Assembly: GCA_907165275.2 (NCBI GenBank)
Contig: OU015659.1
Span: forward strand, 972,501-1,036,500
From: Zygaena filipendulae
Lineage: Eukaryota > Arthropoda > Insecta > Lepidoptera > Zygaenidae
DNA length: 64,000 nt
Direction: 5' to 3'
The notes beneath the pieces were generated by a model. It made no database searches. It was not told the origin of the DNA and saw nothing but the letters and a program-made list of their open reading frames with translations. The position numbers were made by a program, and so were the translations under genes. Of the stretch, positions 29,760 through 40,952 are shown piece after piece (positions within the stretch are counted from its first letter, which is position 1; each line of letters opens with the position of its first letter).

Positions 29760-30330
29760 TGTTGTGTGATGTATTATTACGGTTGTTCTAAATCCGGTTG
29801 TTATCGATTTTTTGACGTCACTATTCCCTAACAGCTGTTTTGGGGATAGAAGAGGTCATCGTGCAGAGCGAGTGTATATCTTGTGCTACTAGATTTGGTA
29901 CTGGTTTTACCAAATCTTATTAATGTCATTAGAATTAAAATAAACATCTGATAAACTTTTATACCAAGGTTTGAACGGTTAAAATTAGAAGATACAAAAA
30001 AAAATTGCCTTTTGGCGTGTGTTAATGTTAAACTGAAGTTTTTATTTTATCAAAAACAAACCTGTTGTGGATTTTTAACCTTATTTCTAAAGTGATTCGG
30101 TGCCTGGCAAAACAAAGTGCAAGTGTATTCGTTAAAAATTCAGTTGGAAACAGTGATTTTTTATCTGGATTTCATCTGTGGATACAAATTGTCACCTGAA
30201 GATAAGGTATTTATGTTGTTTTATTATATTTTAACGTTTTTTATTAACAAATTTAAAGTTGCAAGCCGCTATGGCGGCGCGGTGAATGCTCCGCTAGCTG
30301 GAGACTAGGCCTAACCGGGCGATGCGTTGT
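29760..30330 (+). other. possible transcribed leader, unassigned
   Basis: Downstream of the GC-rich block lies unique sequence with a 5'-UTR-like look (GTGATTCGGTGCCTGGC, AAAGTGCAAGTG). Donor-like GATAAGGTATTTATG occurs near 30205, and a GC-richer TATGGCGGCGCGGTGAATG patch at 30270-30330. No ORF of note. Confidence 0.25.
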
Positions 30331-30767
30331 GACTTGTAAGCGCAGAATTGTTTGAATTTCAACTTATTATTGGAGTATTATATTATCTGTGTTATTGGTA
30401 AAAGGTATCAACATTCTATAAACTTATAACGATTTTTACATCGTTATAATTTATTTATCTACAATAAGTAGGTAGGTAGGTACTATAAGCCGGTACATTT
30501 TCTTTATGGATCTATGAAATAGAGCTGGCTAAAAAAATATGATTTCTTTTGGCAGTTATTGTATGTAGGCAATAGGCATCTCCTTTTTAATCAGAAGTAG
30601 GTAGGTAGATAATAGTTATAGAGTATAGACTGTAGAACTTACGCCCTGTATTAAACCAACTGTCGATGAAATAGGGATCTCAGAAGAAGGAACTAGAGGA
30701 ATGGCACAAGTGTGACCCGCAGCTCCTAAATCTGTCCAGTCTAATTTCGGTTTTGTGACTTGTGAGT

Positions 30768-30795
30768 TAGGTAGGTAGGTAGGTAGGTATGTAGG
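30768..30795. repeat. (GTAG)n simple repeat
   Basis: A run of GTAG units, one of many GTAGGTAG or CTACCTAC tracts between 30470 and 32000. Confidence 0.8.
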
Positions 30796-30913
30796 TCTTT
30801 TTTTGCTAATCAACATGAGTTTATAGCTTTATATCAATAAGTAGGTAACTAGATACCTACCTACCTACACCTGAGCCTACACCAAAGTCCAAGTGTTTTT
30901 TGTTACTTGTAGT

Positions 30914-30945
30914 CTCAGACGAAATAAAAACTTATTTCGTCTGAG
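30914..30945. mobile_element. 32-bp palindromic mini-element with 8-bp duplication
   Basis: CTCAGACGAAATAAA, AA, CTTATTTCGTCTGAG. The inverted ends of about 14 bases are perfect. CTTGTAGT is duplicated exactly at 30906-30913 and 30946-30953. Confidence 0.8.
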
Positions 30946-31267
30946 CTTGTAGTTTACACGGTTAAACGAAATGACTGTTGAAATTACCTATCTAAGTACC
31001 TATACCTACCTACCTACTACACAGTCTGACTGTGGAAAAGTGAAAAAGGTTCTAGGTACAGCTTACCTACAGCAAAAACAGGACGAGAATACTAAAAATA
31101 CTAAAAACAGGACCTACTTGCGACCCAGGTGATAGTAGAAAGGCTGTATTCTAGAACCAATGCCTTCACTTCCCGCACTCCTCGTTCAGCCCGGCCAAAT
31201 ACGGTATGATCCTGGACGCTCTGCAAAAACCGTTGTAGAGTCCACTTGTCAATAGAAATGGCCAGCG

Positions 31268-31817
31268 GAGCTAGGATGCGCAACATGATAAAATTTTATC
31301 GAGCCATTTTATCGATTCTCGTCGACACATTATATCATTTTGTCTACCGGCAGCACAAAATGTTTAACCGAATCTAGTCTTAACTCAATACCCCACTACT
31401 GGACTTTTTTGCTTGGACGCCTACAAATATTTGTCGTGTCGACAATTTTATCTTTCGTTCGATAAACATATCGTGGCGCGCATCTTAGCTATGCAGTACG
31501 GCATTAAATGTGCCTATCCTCAGACAAGAAGACTGAATAGGTATACGTAACCTACACACATAGGAAATTGTTACCCTTACTAACTAATGCTCTAAATGCG
31601 AATGTGAGCTTCTTTGTAATCTACTTATTCAATTGATCATCAGCATAGCTAAGATGCGTGCCACGATATGTTTATCGAACGAAAGATAAAATTGTCGACA
31701 CGACAAATACTTGTGGGCGTCCAAGCAAAAAGTGCAGTAGTGGGGTATCGAGTTAAGACTAGACGAGAATCGATAAAATAGCTCGATAAAATTTTATCGT
31801 GTTGCGCATCCTAGCTC
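31268..31817. mobile_element. 550-bp foldback element with long terminal inverted repeats
   Basis: The left arm 31268-31496 and right arm 31641-31817 are complementary. Landmarks are GAGCTAGGATGCGCAAC, CGATAAAATTTTATCG, AGTCTTAACTC, GCTTGGACGCC, GTCGACACGACAAAT and GATAAACATATCGTGGC. The left arm has about 50 extra bases (31321-31370). The spacer has no ORF. Part of the arm matches the element at 10977-11466. Confidence 0.8.
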
Positions 31818-31907
31818 GGCAGGCTTGGCATGCACGTTGTCAGGGCCTCAGACGTACAGAAAAGGATATAGGTACCTACCTACCTAGGGTTTTTTTTTTA
31901 TCCTGAA

Positions 31908-32258
31908 ACTAGCTGTTCCCCGCGGTTTCACCCGCGTTAGTTGCGGAGATCCCGCGGATATTCCGAGATAAAAGTAGGTAGGTACCTACCTATCTACTTA
32001 CTACCCGATATTTTTCTGTACCTAACCTTGAAAACGTGTTGGTGGTAGGTAGGGCAAAATTAAATGTGATAATTTCGAAATTCCCGGAGGAATTTCGGGA
32101 TAAAAAGTAACCTTCGTCCGTCTCTGTACCCCTGGGCCCTGACAACGTGTATGCAAAATTTCGTGGTGATCGGTTGAGCCGTTTAGCCGTGAAAACGTAA
32201 CGAACGAACAACCAAACCAACTCACTTTCGCACATAATAATTTTAGTAAGGATGCCCG
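31908..32258 (+). repeat. two CCCGCGG-type repeats, one fragmentary
   Basis: A head ACTAGCTGTTCCCCGCGGTT at 31908 breaks off in GTAGGTA repeats. A second copy (about 32070-32258) has AAATTCCCGGAGGAATTTCG, GACAACGTGTATGCAAAATT and AACCAACTCACTTTCGCACA plus an AATAATTTTAGTA tail. An inverted head (GCGGGTGAAACCGCCAGG) follows at 32285. Confidence 0.7.
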
Positions 32259-32319
32259 CGGCGGCTATCTACTCCGAAATTAATGCGGGTGAAACCGCCA
32301 GGTACACCTAGATAGTAAT

Positions 32320-33600
32320 GAACTCCGTGTATTAAATAAAAAACTGTGTAAGTATGTGTGCGTCACAAAGCATCAACTGCCTATGATATCCTTCTGGCCT
32401 TTAAATACTTAAATCAAAACGACAGTTCTCATATACCTACATAATTAGTATTAGCTAAATGTCAAGAAACTCTAACTAACTCCCGAATACTTTGCCTCAG
32501 GCGAAATCTGGTCAAGTGGATTCATGTACAGTGTACACATTGATGGAGGAGAGAATATCTTGTCTTCGATTAATAATGTATATTATTCAAAAAAAGTTAC
32601 CACCAAAGGGGTAAGTCCAGACGTTTGCTTTCAACGCATAGCTCTCGTAATAAAGCCTTGCAGTACACCCGAATTATAATCCATAATTTCAAAATGTTTG
32701 GTAAAATTAGCCAATAACACTCTGCGATTAATAAAAAGCAAGCAATGTAACAAACACTGAAATAAGACCAATGTTGCGTTTTGTAATTAACAAGCAGTTA
32801 TTTACTTTATTGAAAGCTCATCTGAAATCCGTATACTTAAATAACGTCAATTACATTTTGTTGATATACCAACGACTTTTCCTTTATAAACCTGAATAGG
32901 GTACTTGCATGAAATTTATAATAAGAAATTGTGTCAATATTTCAAAAATAGAGCCATAGAAAAGCGTTATCGTGAAAGATTTACTAAAAAAATTTCAATA
33001 GTTTCCAAAATATTCAACTTTTAATTTTGTGAAACGGAACGTTGCAACGAAACACCAATCGCAGCCAAGCTTGACACATGACGTCACTTTTATTTTTTAG
33101 GAAACATTTACTTCTTTCAGAAAAGGCAAAAGAAACTAAGTCAACGCATATTTTCTATTTTCTGAAGTTTTTTACTTTAAAATGCATTGGTAACATGCAT
33201 TTCGATTCTTTACTGGAACTTTTGGAAGTAAATCGACACGATTCAACCTTAATTTCGTTTTTGGATATTGAAGTTATCTGTCTGTCAGTGTCACATGACC
33301 CTGTCAATACGACAGTGACATTTCTATCACAGATTAAAAAGGCGTAATTTTGAACAAGTGACGTCATTCCGCGTTTCGGCGGTAAGGTCTAAAGTAGGAA
33401 CTTTGAAACGCTCTATTTAATTAATTTATGCATATATTTTTTTCTTTTTCTTGCTTTGTTTAAGTAGGCCATATATCTTTAAAATAGACTGAAAAAAAAA
33501 TTCATGCAAGTACCCTATTGTAATTCAGGATCGTGACTCGTGTCTTACTTGATGTTATAAATCCATAGTAGTGTCCCGTTGTAGGTATATTCTGTATTAA
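32320..33600. other. AT-rich DNA without recognised gene
   Basis: Short open frames around 33078-33367 on both strands lack domain signatures. GACGTCA occurs at 33079 and 33360 and may mark the ends of a diverged element. No other feature can be supported. Confidence 0.3.
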
Positions 33601-33619
33601 ATTTCCGGTATTTTTGACC

Positions 33620-34016
33620 TTCGGAGATTTTGCGGATGCCGATTTTTTCACATCCGCGGATGTGAATGCTGATGCGGATTTTCGAAAGCTCACATCCGCG
33701 GATGCGGATGCGGATGTTTAAAATCTTAAATGAATCTAGCATATGAATGAAGAATTAAAACCATGATTATTAACATTTTTATTAATAAAAATTATCATTA
33801 AGAATGATGGTCCTATTTTTATTTTACTTTTTTAACTTCACTTACCAATTTTCATTCGCCGGCCCCGCCCAATTTCTTTCTTATCGCAACTTGTATTACA
33901 TCCGCATCCGCATTATCATCCGCATTGATTAATGCGGATGCGGATGCAGATGTCCAAATTTATGCGGAAGCTCCGCGTTTGCGGATGCGAATATTCGCAA
34001 CATCCCTGCTTAATAC
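33620..34016. mobile_element. hAT-like remnant with GCGGATGCGGAT arrays
   Basis: Imperfect GCGGAT repeats at 33635-33720 are answered by their complement at 33895-33985. The right end is CGCAACATCCCTG, which as a complement (CAGGGATGTTGCG) has the CAGGG start usual in hAT ends. No matching left end or duplication was found. Confidence 0.45.
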
Positions 34017-34229
34017 CACCAGTTTATGTTACAAAGTCAAAATTATTCGAGGGTGAGGCAGCTCTGATACTGTTGAAGTTTGCAAGTATTAACTCATAAG
34101 AACCGAATTGTATCTTGATTTATTTTCATTGCCCTTTTTTGTTTGATGAATCACTAGAGTTTCTTCCAGTAGTTCACGGTGCTGCTCTATGAGTCCTATC
34201 TACATCTTTTATCATGAACAATGATAAAT

Positions 34230-34464
34230 GGACATAGATAAGCAATAGTGTGTTAACCCACACTGGAGAAATTTTGAGTAAATTAAAGTTTTAAAATTAT
34301 AACGCCATTTTATTTCAACATTTTTATGTTCAATATTTATTTACATATTTAAACAATGTAATAATGTAAACACATAATTCAAAAACGTTCTCTAACTCTC
34401 AATAAATCGTTCTGAATCAATAACTTTGTTTTGTGGGTTAACATGTTATTGCTTATCTGCGTCC
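34230..34464 (+). mobile_element. family A MITE, copy 2
   Basis: 235 bp, GGACATAGATAAGCAATAGT .. ATTGCTTATCTGCGTCC. AAAT is duplicated at 34226-34229 and 34465-34468. It lacks recognisable coding capacity. Confidence 0.95.
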
Positions 34465-34750
34465 AAATATGTCATTAGATGTGCATCATAGAACAATGCT
34501 TCAGTGTCGTGAACTATGATGAACGCTGTGACTATTCTAGAATTTCTATCTAACAACGCAAATAAATGCCATTCGGTTGTTGTGAATAAAATATCCAATA
34601 GGAATTGATGCATAGCAGTAGAAGTAAAACGTCTATCAATAACTCCATCGTTGTTTACAATCAAACTGACTGGTACTAATTGTGTAAAAGAGAAAGCATT
34701 AATATTTAGAATATTCACGTTTCTTGCCAATTGAAATATCTACTAAATCT

Positions 34751-35164
34751 ATACTAATATAATAAAGAGCAAAAGTTTGTGAATTGTGAGTTTGTGACGT
34801 TGTAGGGGGATCTGGATCTAGTGAACCGATTTTGAAAATTCTTTCACTTCTAGGAAGCTACAGTGAGTGAGTGCCATAAGATACTTTTTATTTCGGAATT
34901 CCCGCGGGAACTCCGAATTTTCCGTGGAGGTCAGCTAGTTCTAAATACAAAACGTAGTACTAATATAATAAAGAGCAAAAGTTTGTGAATTGCGAGTTTG
35001 TGACGTTGTAGGGGGTAATCTCTGGATCTAGTGAATCGATTTTGAAAATTCTTTCACTTCTAGGAAGCTACAGTGATCCTGAGTGCCATAGGATACTTTT
35101 TATTTCGGAATTCCCGCGGGAACTCCGAATTTCCCGCGGTTTCAGCTAGTTCTAAATACAAAAC
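34751..35164 (-). repeat. tandem duplication of a CCCGCGG-type repeat plus flank
   Basis: Two ~207-bp units (34751-34957, 34958-35164) start ACTAATATAATAAAGAGCAA. They share TTGTGACGTTGTAGGGGG, CACTTCTAGGAAGCTACAGT and CGGAATTCCCGCGGGAACTC, and both end CAGCTAGTTCTAAATACAAA plus ACGTAGT. The shared flank shows a segmental duplication and not two insertions. Confidence 0.8.
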
Positions 35165-35542
35165 GTAGTATTTTTTCCCCAAATGAACGTCGCGGCTTAG
35201 CCGTACTCGCCCGGTCGTGCACCAAACTTGCTCGTTCGCTACAGGCATGCATCGGCCTCCGGCCAAGTGAAATGCACACAAAATCCATTCGGGTTTTATC
35301 TCGTTAACTCAACGTCTCGCACAAAAACCAATCTTACGTCCCTACGTTTAAAGTCGTTACTAAAACACTCCCTACAAATTACTCTGTAGATGACGTGTCC
35401 CTTGAAAAGTCCACACGGCATTTTTTGTGACGTAACACGAACAGCTTAAAGTTGAGTTTTGTTTGTACGGTGTTTTAGTAGGGGGTCGTTTTTCTGTTCC
35501 CAGAGGAGTTTAAGCTTTATAAATGTCCATTAAGGTTGATTA

Positions 35543-35660
35543 TTGCGTGGGTGTTGTTTTTTATATGTTTTTTTTATGGTGGTCGGCCCGCAATCAGCTG
35601 TTTCGGCACGCGCACTCGGCCCCCGGGGAGCTGGCGACGTTGGCTCGCTCCATGTTTATA
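35543..35660. promoter_or_regulatory. small CpG-rich island
   Basis: TCGGCACGCGCACTCGGCCC and CCGGGGAGCTGGCGACG stand out in AT-rich DNA, next to CAATCAGCTGTTT. A 66-codon + frame crosses it without recognisable similarity. It is a promoter or 5' UTR candidate only. Confidence 0.3.
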
Positions 35661-36626
35661 TGACATACCGAACGCTAGAAATTTCTATTAAATCGTACCA
35701 ATATCGGACCCTTGCTTTGGCCACTACCTACCAACAACAATAGATTAAATTGCTGTTGATGAAATGCTTTTTGTGGACGTGTGTTGTTGTACTAAGCATA
35801 GGTCTCAACTCCTTTCGTCTTCACTACATCTTTCGCAAACTAGCCTCGTAGGTACCTACTCACATATAATTATAATACCTAATACAAATATTTAATATTG
35901 ACTAAATTGTTAATGGCTACTTGATGTAGGTACAGTAGGTATATTACCCTTCAAATACTTTGTAGTTAATTTATTATTACTGCAACACTTGATATAATAT
36001 TTATTTGATATTTCTTACTCGGCACTGGCAAAGTTGTAACTAGCTGCTGTATTATTCCGAAAAGGATAATTTAAAATTTTGTAAAATCACCTCTGAATTG
36101 AGAATATAATCTCGGAATCTTCTCATGGTTTCGATACTAGCGTTACCAAGTGATAACTTATGTGAGAAGAATTACGCTAAGTATTTTGTTGACTTGACAA
36201 AACAACCACTATTGAGGTTAAAATGACCTTGACTTGGCTACTACATCTAAAGCTAGTGCTTGCGAGAAGCAATGCGATCAGCAAGCACAGAGTGTTGTGA
36301 ATTTGTTTTGGGCCGCCTGTATGCATGCATGTTGTGTTCTTCTGTAATAGGCATAATGAGGCAATAAGCATATTATTATGTACACAAATTTATTTTATAA
36401 GCATTTTACTCATTGTTGGACTTAATAAACCTGAACCTAATAAACAAATAAATAAATTAAAATAAAATAACGAATTTGAACGTACCTACAATGTAGATGA
36501 CTTGCGAGGTGGATTGTCGAATGACGGGAGACCAAATATGATTTTTTTTCAAATAAAAAAAATATAGGTTTCCCAAATTTTTTTATCGAATCGATCATGA
36601 GTTTGCAAGTTACATAACTAATAATT

Positions 36627-36863
36627 GGACGCAGATAAGCAATAACATGTTAACCCACAAAATGAAGTTATTGATTCAGAACGATTTATTGAGTGTTAGG
36701 GAACGTTTTTTAATTATGTGTTTACCTTATTACATTGTTTAAATATGTAACTAAATATTGCGCATCAAAAATGTTGGACACAAAATGGCGCTATAATTTT
36801 AAAACTTTAATTTACTCAAAATATCTCCAGTGTGGGTTAACACACTATTGCTTATCTATGTCC
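36627..36863 (-). mobile_element. family A MITE, copy 3
   Basis: 237 bp, starting GGACGCAGATAAGCAATAAC and ending ATTGCTTATCTATGTCC. AATT is duplicated at 36623-36626 and 36864-36867. Confidence 0.95.
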
Positions 36864-37379
36864 AATTGTTGTTGTAGCCAGCCCCGGTACTTATTGAGTT
36901 GATGGTAGGTATTCGAACTATGCCTCGATTTGGCGGTTTTGGACGTTAAATTAAATAACGCCGATTCATTTGCATCTGCTCTGTATATTAGAAGAGAACA
37001 TGTGATGAAGTTAAAAAAAATGTTAATAGGTACATTATAGTTACAACAACAATCACGTGAAATGAGAGATTACGGCTATTTAATTTGAATAAAACAATAA
37101 ACGAGTTGGCCACTGACCATAATAGACCAGATACTATAAGTACCGTGTGCATGTCGCAGGCAATTTGTAGAAATCGGCCGTGTGCATTTTGTGTAATGTC
37201 GATCATATTATAACGCATTGTGTTGTGATGGGTGCTCGCTTTGGTACCATTTAGCTTTGTCGTGGGCTGTGGATCCTGTTCGAATTTCAAACCAGAATTT
37301 GCAAATTGTCGGTTAAAGGTAAATAGAAATTATTTTGTAAGCTCAGACCAAATAAAAACTTAAGACGGAACGTCTCGAA

Positions 37380-37990
37380 CAACGAAGTGAAGCCGGTTGC
37401 GTATGCATGTGGTGATTAGGAAAGTGTATGGATTTTAATTCATTAACACGTTGTATAGTGTATCACCTTCGCGACAGAAGATCGGCTTATTCCGTGTGTG
37501 CCAGTATTTAAATATACATGCAGGGAGAGTCTTGCCAAAGGGGCAGTTTTGTGGTGTCATATTTTGCGCGTGCAGAGTTGGTTGGAATTGGAACAGATTT
37601 CTTCGCGCTTCTGCAATTTGCCCGAGTAGGCCATATGTATGTATAGTTTGTACCTTTGTTACCTGTTTAAGTTACTTTTCTATGTATTTTTATTATTTTC
37701 TGGTAACAATAAAGAACATTAGATTTGATTTTTAAACGGACTAATTATACAAATTGTCTGCGTCGTGCACACCGCCCGGCTGGCTGGCCGCGTCCGTTGT
37801 AGATCCATCTATTGATCGAACCGATGATAAAGCCCTAGCGGCTATCGGGGCCCGTACCCAACCACGTAGCTATATGCTAAATAGGATGTCGCGTTTTTAT
37901 CTGTTCCCATACCGTGTTAAATTAAAACACATTAAAATGTATAATTTCATCAAAATAAATCTTAGTGTTAGATGCTATCTAAATCAAATT
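37380..37990 (+). other. unassigned GC-mixed block with AATAAA
   Basis: A + frame 37451-37735 (94 codons) is followed by a second 37754-38002. Between them GGTAACAATAAAGAAC looks like a poly(A) signal. The second frame starts GC-rich (TCGTGCACACCGCCCGGCTG..) and decays into AT-rich sequence. This could be a 3' UTR or a retrocopy. No protein is recognised. Confidence 0.2.
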
Positions 37991-38045
37991 AAAAAACTTT
38001 AGTGCTTTGGTATACCTATACTTACTTGGTTAGTATGCATTGAAA

Positions 38046-38140
38046 TTGCGGCTGCTCTACGGAAAAACAAAGCAACTGTATATTTTTTAATGAGTTTTTT
38101 TTTTGTATTTTTGCCACTTGCCACGCGTAATGAACGCTCC
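38046..38140 (+). repeat. unnamed dispersed repeat, copy 2
   Basis: It matches 18678-18775 (CGGCTGCTCTACGGAAAAA.., TAATGAGTTTTTTTT, GTATTTTTGCC). Confidence 0.6.
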
Positions 38141-38335
38141 TACATACAACCATCAAAAAGGCTTTTGTCTTGGAGAAAAAAATTAAGAATATTGTTAAAC
38201 TATGGAAGATTTGTTTTAAATAAAGCGATTTCCGGTTTTTTGCTCCTCTTTTAAAATTTATTCAGCGGCATTTACTTTGTTTTACCGTAGAATAAGTAAG
38301 AATAAGTATGAAAATTTGAATGTATTATCTATACT

Positions 38336-38540
38336 TCTATACTAATATTATAAAGAGCTAAAAGTTTGTGAGTTTGTGACGTTGTAGGGGGTAATCTCTG
38401 GATCTACTGAATGGATTTTGAAAATTTTTTCACTTTTAGGAAGCTACAGTGATCCTGAGTGTCATAGGGTACTTTTATCCCGGAATTTTCGCGAGTACTA
38501 CCGAGTACTACAGCGGGTGAAACCGCGGGGGTCAGCTAGT
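38336..38540 (-). repeat. CCCGCGG-type repeat (GTTGTAGGGGGTAATC subfamily)
   Basis: It starts ATACTAATATTATAAAGAGC and has GTTTGTGACGTTGTAGGGGG, GGAAGCTACAGTGATCCTGA and GTGAAACCGCGGGGGTCAGC plus TAGTTA. Same subfamily as 34751-35164, 41580-41760 and 55205-55390. Confidence 0.75.
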
Positions 38541-38764
38541 TACTAATAAATTAAGTAAGTAAATATGTCGCTAACGGGATTATCTTGTAAATGCACCGTC
38601 AAGAAAGCTCTCTGTACTATCTGAAGTTTGACTGGCAGAGAATGCCACTGTGGTATTAAGTCCGCCTTTTGTACCCTGATGTGCATAAAGTTTAAATAAA
38701 TAAATTAGTAATACAGGTAGGTATGCAAAATACACCCAGTCTTGCAAGCAATACTCTTATCTTC

Positions 38765-38934
38765 TTCTTTATAAATAAAAATGAATGTTTGTAGGTATGT
38801 ATGTCTGTCCTCTATGCATTTCGAAACCATTGGTTCGATTGTGATGAAACTTTAGCGGGTTGTTCTGCCTGCGTTCGCAAAGGTTTCTGATACCAAAACA
38901 CGCGGGTGAAACCGCGGGGCACAGCTAGTGTTCA
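38765..38934 (-). repeat. dispersed repeat ending GCACAGCTAGTG
   Basis: ATAAATAAAAATGAATGTTT, CGAAACCATTGGTTCGATTG, GTTCTGCCTGCGTTCGCAAA and ACACGCGGGTGAAACCGCGG are typical of another family sharing the same terminal block. Confidence 0.65.
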
Positions 38935-38957
38935 ATATACCTAATACAAAGTCCTCA

Positions 38958-39031
38958 CTCCTCCCCCACAGGGATTCGAACGCGTTACCTCGACTGGGAG
39001 CAGCACGTTGACCGCTTGCGCCAATCCGGTC
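38958..39031 (-). repeat. tRNA-derived SINE-like sequence
   Basis: On the minus strand an A-box TTGGCGCAAGCGG and a B-box GCGTTCGAATCCC lie at tRNA-like spacing. The stem is incomplete, so a SINE or decayed tRNA is more likely than a working tRNA. Confidence 0.5.
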
Positions 39032-39482
39032 TTCCTTTTAATGTGTAGCCAATATAGGGTACGTTATCTACGTACGAAGTGGATGTTTTGCACCTGAGCC
39101 TTATTTGCATACTATTTAATTCTATTTGTACGAAGTGCGAAAGCTGGCGGCGGTCGCGCTATTTCGCTACGAATCTACCAACAAAACCACAATCGAAAAT
39201 TTCCCGCTAACACGTTTTCTATCGCGCTAATTGACAAGTATTTTAACGGAAACGTTCAACTCTCATAAGATACGTTGAATGGTGTGAACGATCGACCGAT
39301 CGAGCTTGAACGTTTCATCGATAATATGGCAACGTGTACATTTTTTCATAAGTTTTTCTACTTATTTACGTATAAGTTTTGGAAAAGATTAAAAAAACGA
39401 CAGCAATTATATCGTTGAAAAAACAACGTGATACTTTATACACTATCAAAACCAAAATAAAATCAAAACCGTTAAAACTTAA

Positions 39483-39538
39483 AAGTTAGCGCGATCCGTC
39501 CCCGCGCCTCAAGTTAGCGCGATCCGTCCCCGCGCCTC
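39483..39538. repeat. exact 28-bp tandem duplication in GC-rich DNA
   Basis: AAGTTAGCGCGATCCGTCCC followed by CGCGCCTC is repeated head-to-tail without a mismatch (39483-39510, 39511-39538). The surrounding 39120-39560 is CpG-rich in places and has no convincing gene. Confidence 0.9.
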
Positions 39539-39961
39539 AGCATTTACGCGCCGTGTGTTCACACTTCACGATAATGATAGTGCAATTAGCATTAGCACTT
39601 GGCATGCTATTTTAATATTTTTTCGGTCGTTAACGTATTTTGGTGGTTAAATAGGCACATCTGAAACTAAGAACGTGTTAGGCGCAGCGCATAGTTTCAT
39701 TGTTTGCTGATTTTTTTTACCTTCTACCCCAGCCGAGAATTGTATGGTAAATAAAATTTTCATGTAAAAAAACATGGGTGATTTTTAAAAAAAGGTTACG
39801 TGAGTTTCATGCTTAGGTATTCCGGTTGTATTTACTTCGGCATCGGATCGGTTTATACATATAAATCGTTTAACATTCCAGTGGATTGATCTTATAAATC
39901 ATACCTTGTCTGCCCCTAGTTACTAGTTTACAGTTCATCGGTCGCTCGTCTAGCTAACTAA

Positions 39962-40198
39962 CGGCCGCACTCACAGTCGACTTTAATGATTACTTAGTTA
40001 AGTATAGATTTTTAAAACAAAGCTGCCGCAATCAGACAAGTTTAATAAATTAATATTAATTGGCATTTAACTAATTAAGTTACATCTCATTAAATGCCAA
40101 TTAACATTAATTTATTGAATTTGTCTGATTGCGACAGTTTTGTTTTAAAAATCTATACTTAACTAAGTAATCATTAAAGTCGACTCTGAGTGCGACGG
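39962..40198. mobile_element. family C palindromic MITE, copy 3
   Basis: 237 bp, CGGCCGCACTCACAGTCGAC .. CGACTCTGAGTGCGACGG. TAA is duplicated at 39959-39961 and 40199-40201. Confidence 0.92.
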
Positions 40199-40282
40199 TA
40201 AGAATGTTATAGCATTTATATTTATCATGCGTCAAACTTTAATAAGCATGGCTGCTAAATCAATCTTATTAGCATCTTATTA

Positions 40283-40468
40283 TCAATGGTGGCCATCAAA
40301 CCTATACCCGCCATCTGAAATCAAATCACTCTGATGCAGCGCGAGCGCGGCTCCGTGCGAGCGTCGCCTAATCCGTAGGAAGTCATCCATCACCCGCTTA
40401 TCTAGCAGGAAATATGCTCTGTGTACGCATGCCTTATTTGTTAACTTCTGGCCCTTTTTTATATTCAA
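40283..40468 (-). CDS. possible exon, unrecognised
   Basis: A 61-residue minus frame from ATG (40466-40468) to TGA includes CVHRAYFLLDKRVMDDFLRI and a basic RRRSHGAALALHQSD stretch with fairly GC-rich codons. The acceptor context is weak and no family is recognised. Confidence 0.22.
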   Translation of the reverse strand: MNIKKGQKLTNKACVHRAYFLLDKRVMDDFLRIRRRSHGAALALHQSDLISDGGYRFDGHH

Positions 40469-40952
40469 TAGTTGAATCTCAAAGTGGGATATAAGAAGTC
40501 GAGTTAGCGTTCGCTGGTAACAAAATAGAAAACTGGTTTATACGTGTGAGATCTCAATATGTGATTACTAAAACTTTGTGTGTGATTTCACCTTTGATAG
40601 TAGCTGCTATCCGGATACTTTTTAATACGAATTCGGAATAGTTCTCGAAATTTTTGTGAAACTGAACGAGGATCTGCGTCTACTCTGTACAAAGACATCA
40701 ATTTACTTATTTAGGGGTTTGAATGAGTGAATGATGCAGCCGTGATGAAGTATCGCTTTTTCTTTGGTGGGCGGAGTTCGATCACAGGCTCGTACCTCTT
40801 CAGAGTCGTAACTACCTGAGTTGTTTCATAGCTATGTTGCATCAAATCAACAGTTATGCGACGAACTAACTATACGTCATCAAGACCGCGACTACCAGTA
40901 ACTATCGAATGTGGAGTTCTACACGAAATTTTTCTTATTGGTTGTGAGAATA

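Noticed and set aside
32022..32225. Overlapping minus-strand ORFs at 31990-32235 and 32022-32225
   Set aside because: They are translations of a CCCGCGG-type dispersed repeat; the same peptide words recur wherever the repeat is open.
36988..37290. 100-codon minus-strand open frame with hydrophobic C-terminal half
   Set aside because: It needs a TTG start. The hydrophobicity is what AT-rich DNA gives by chance. No motif or splice context supports it.
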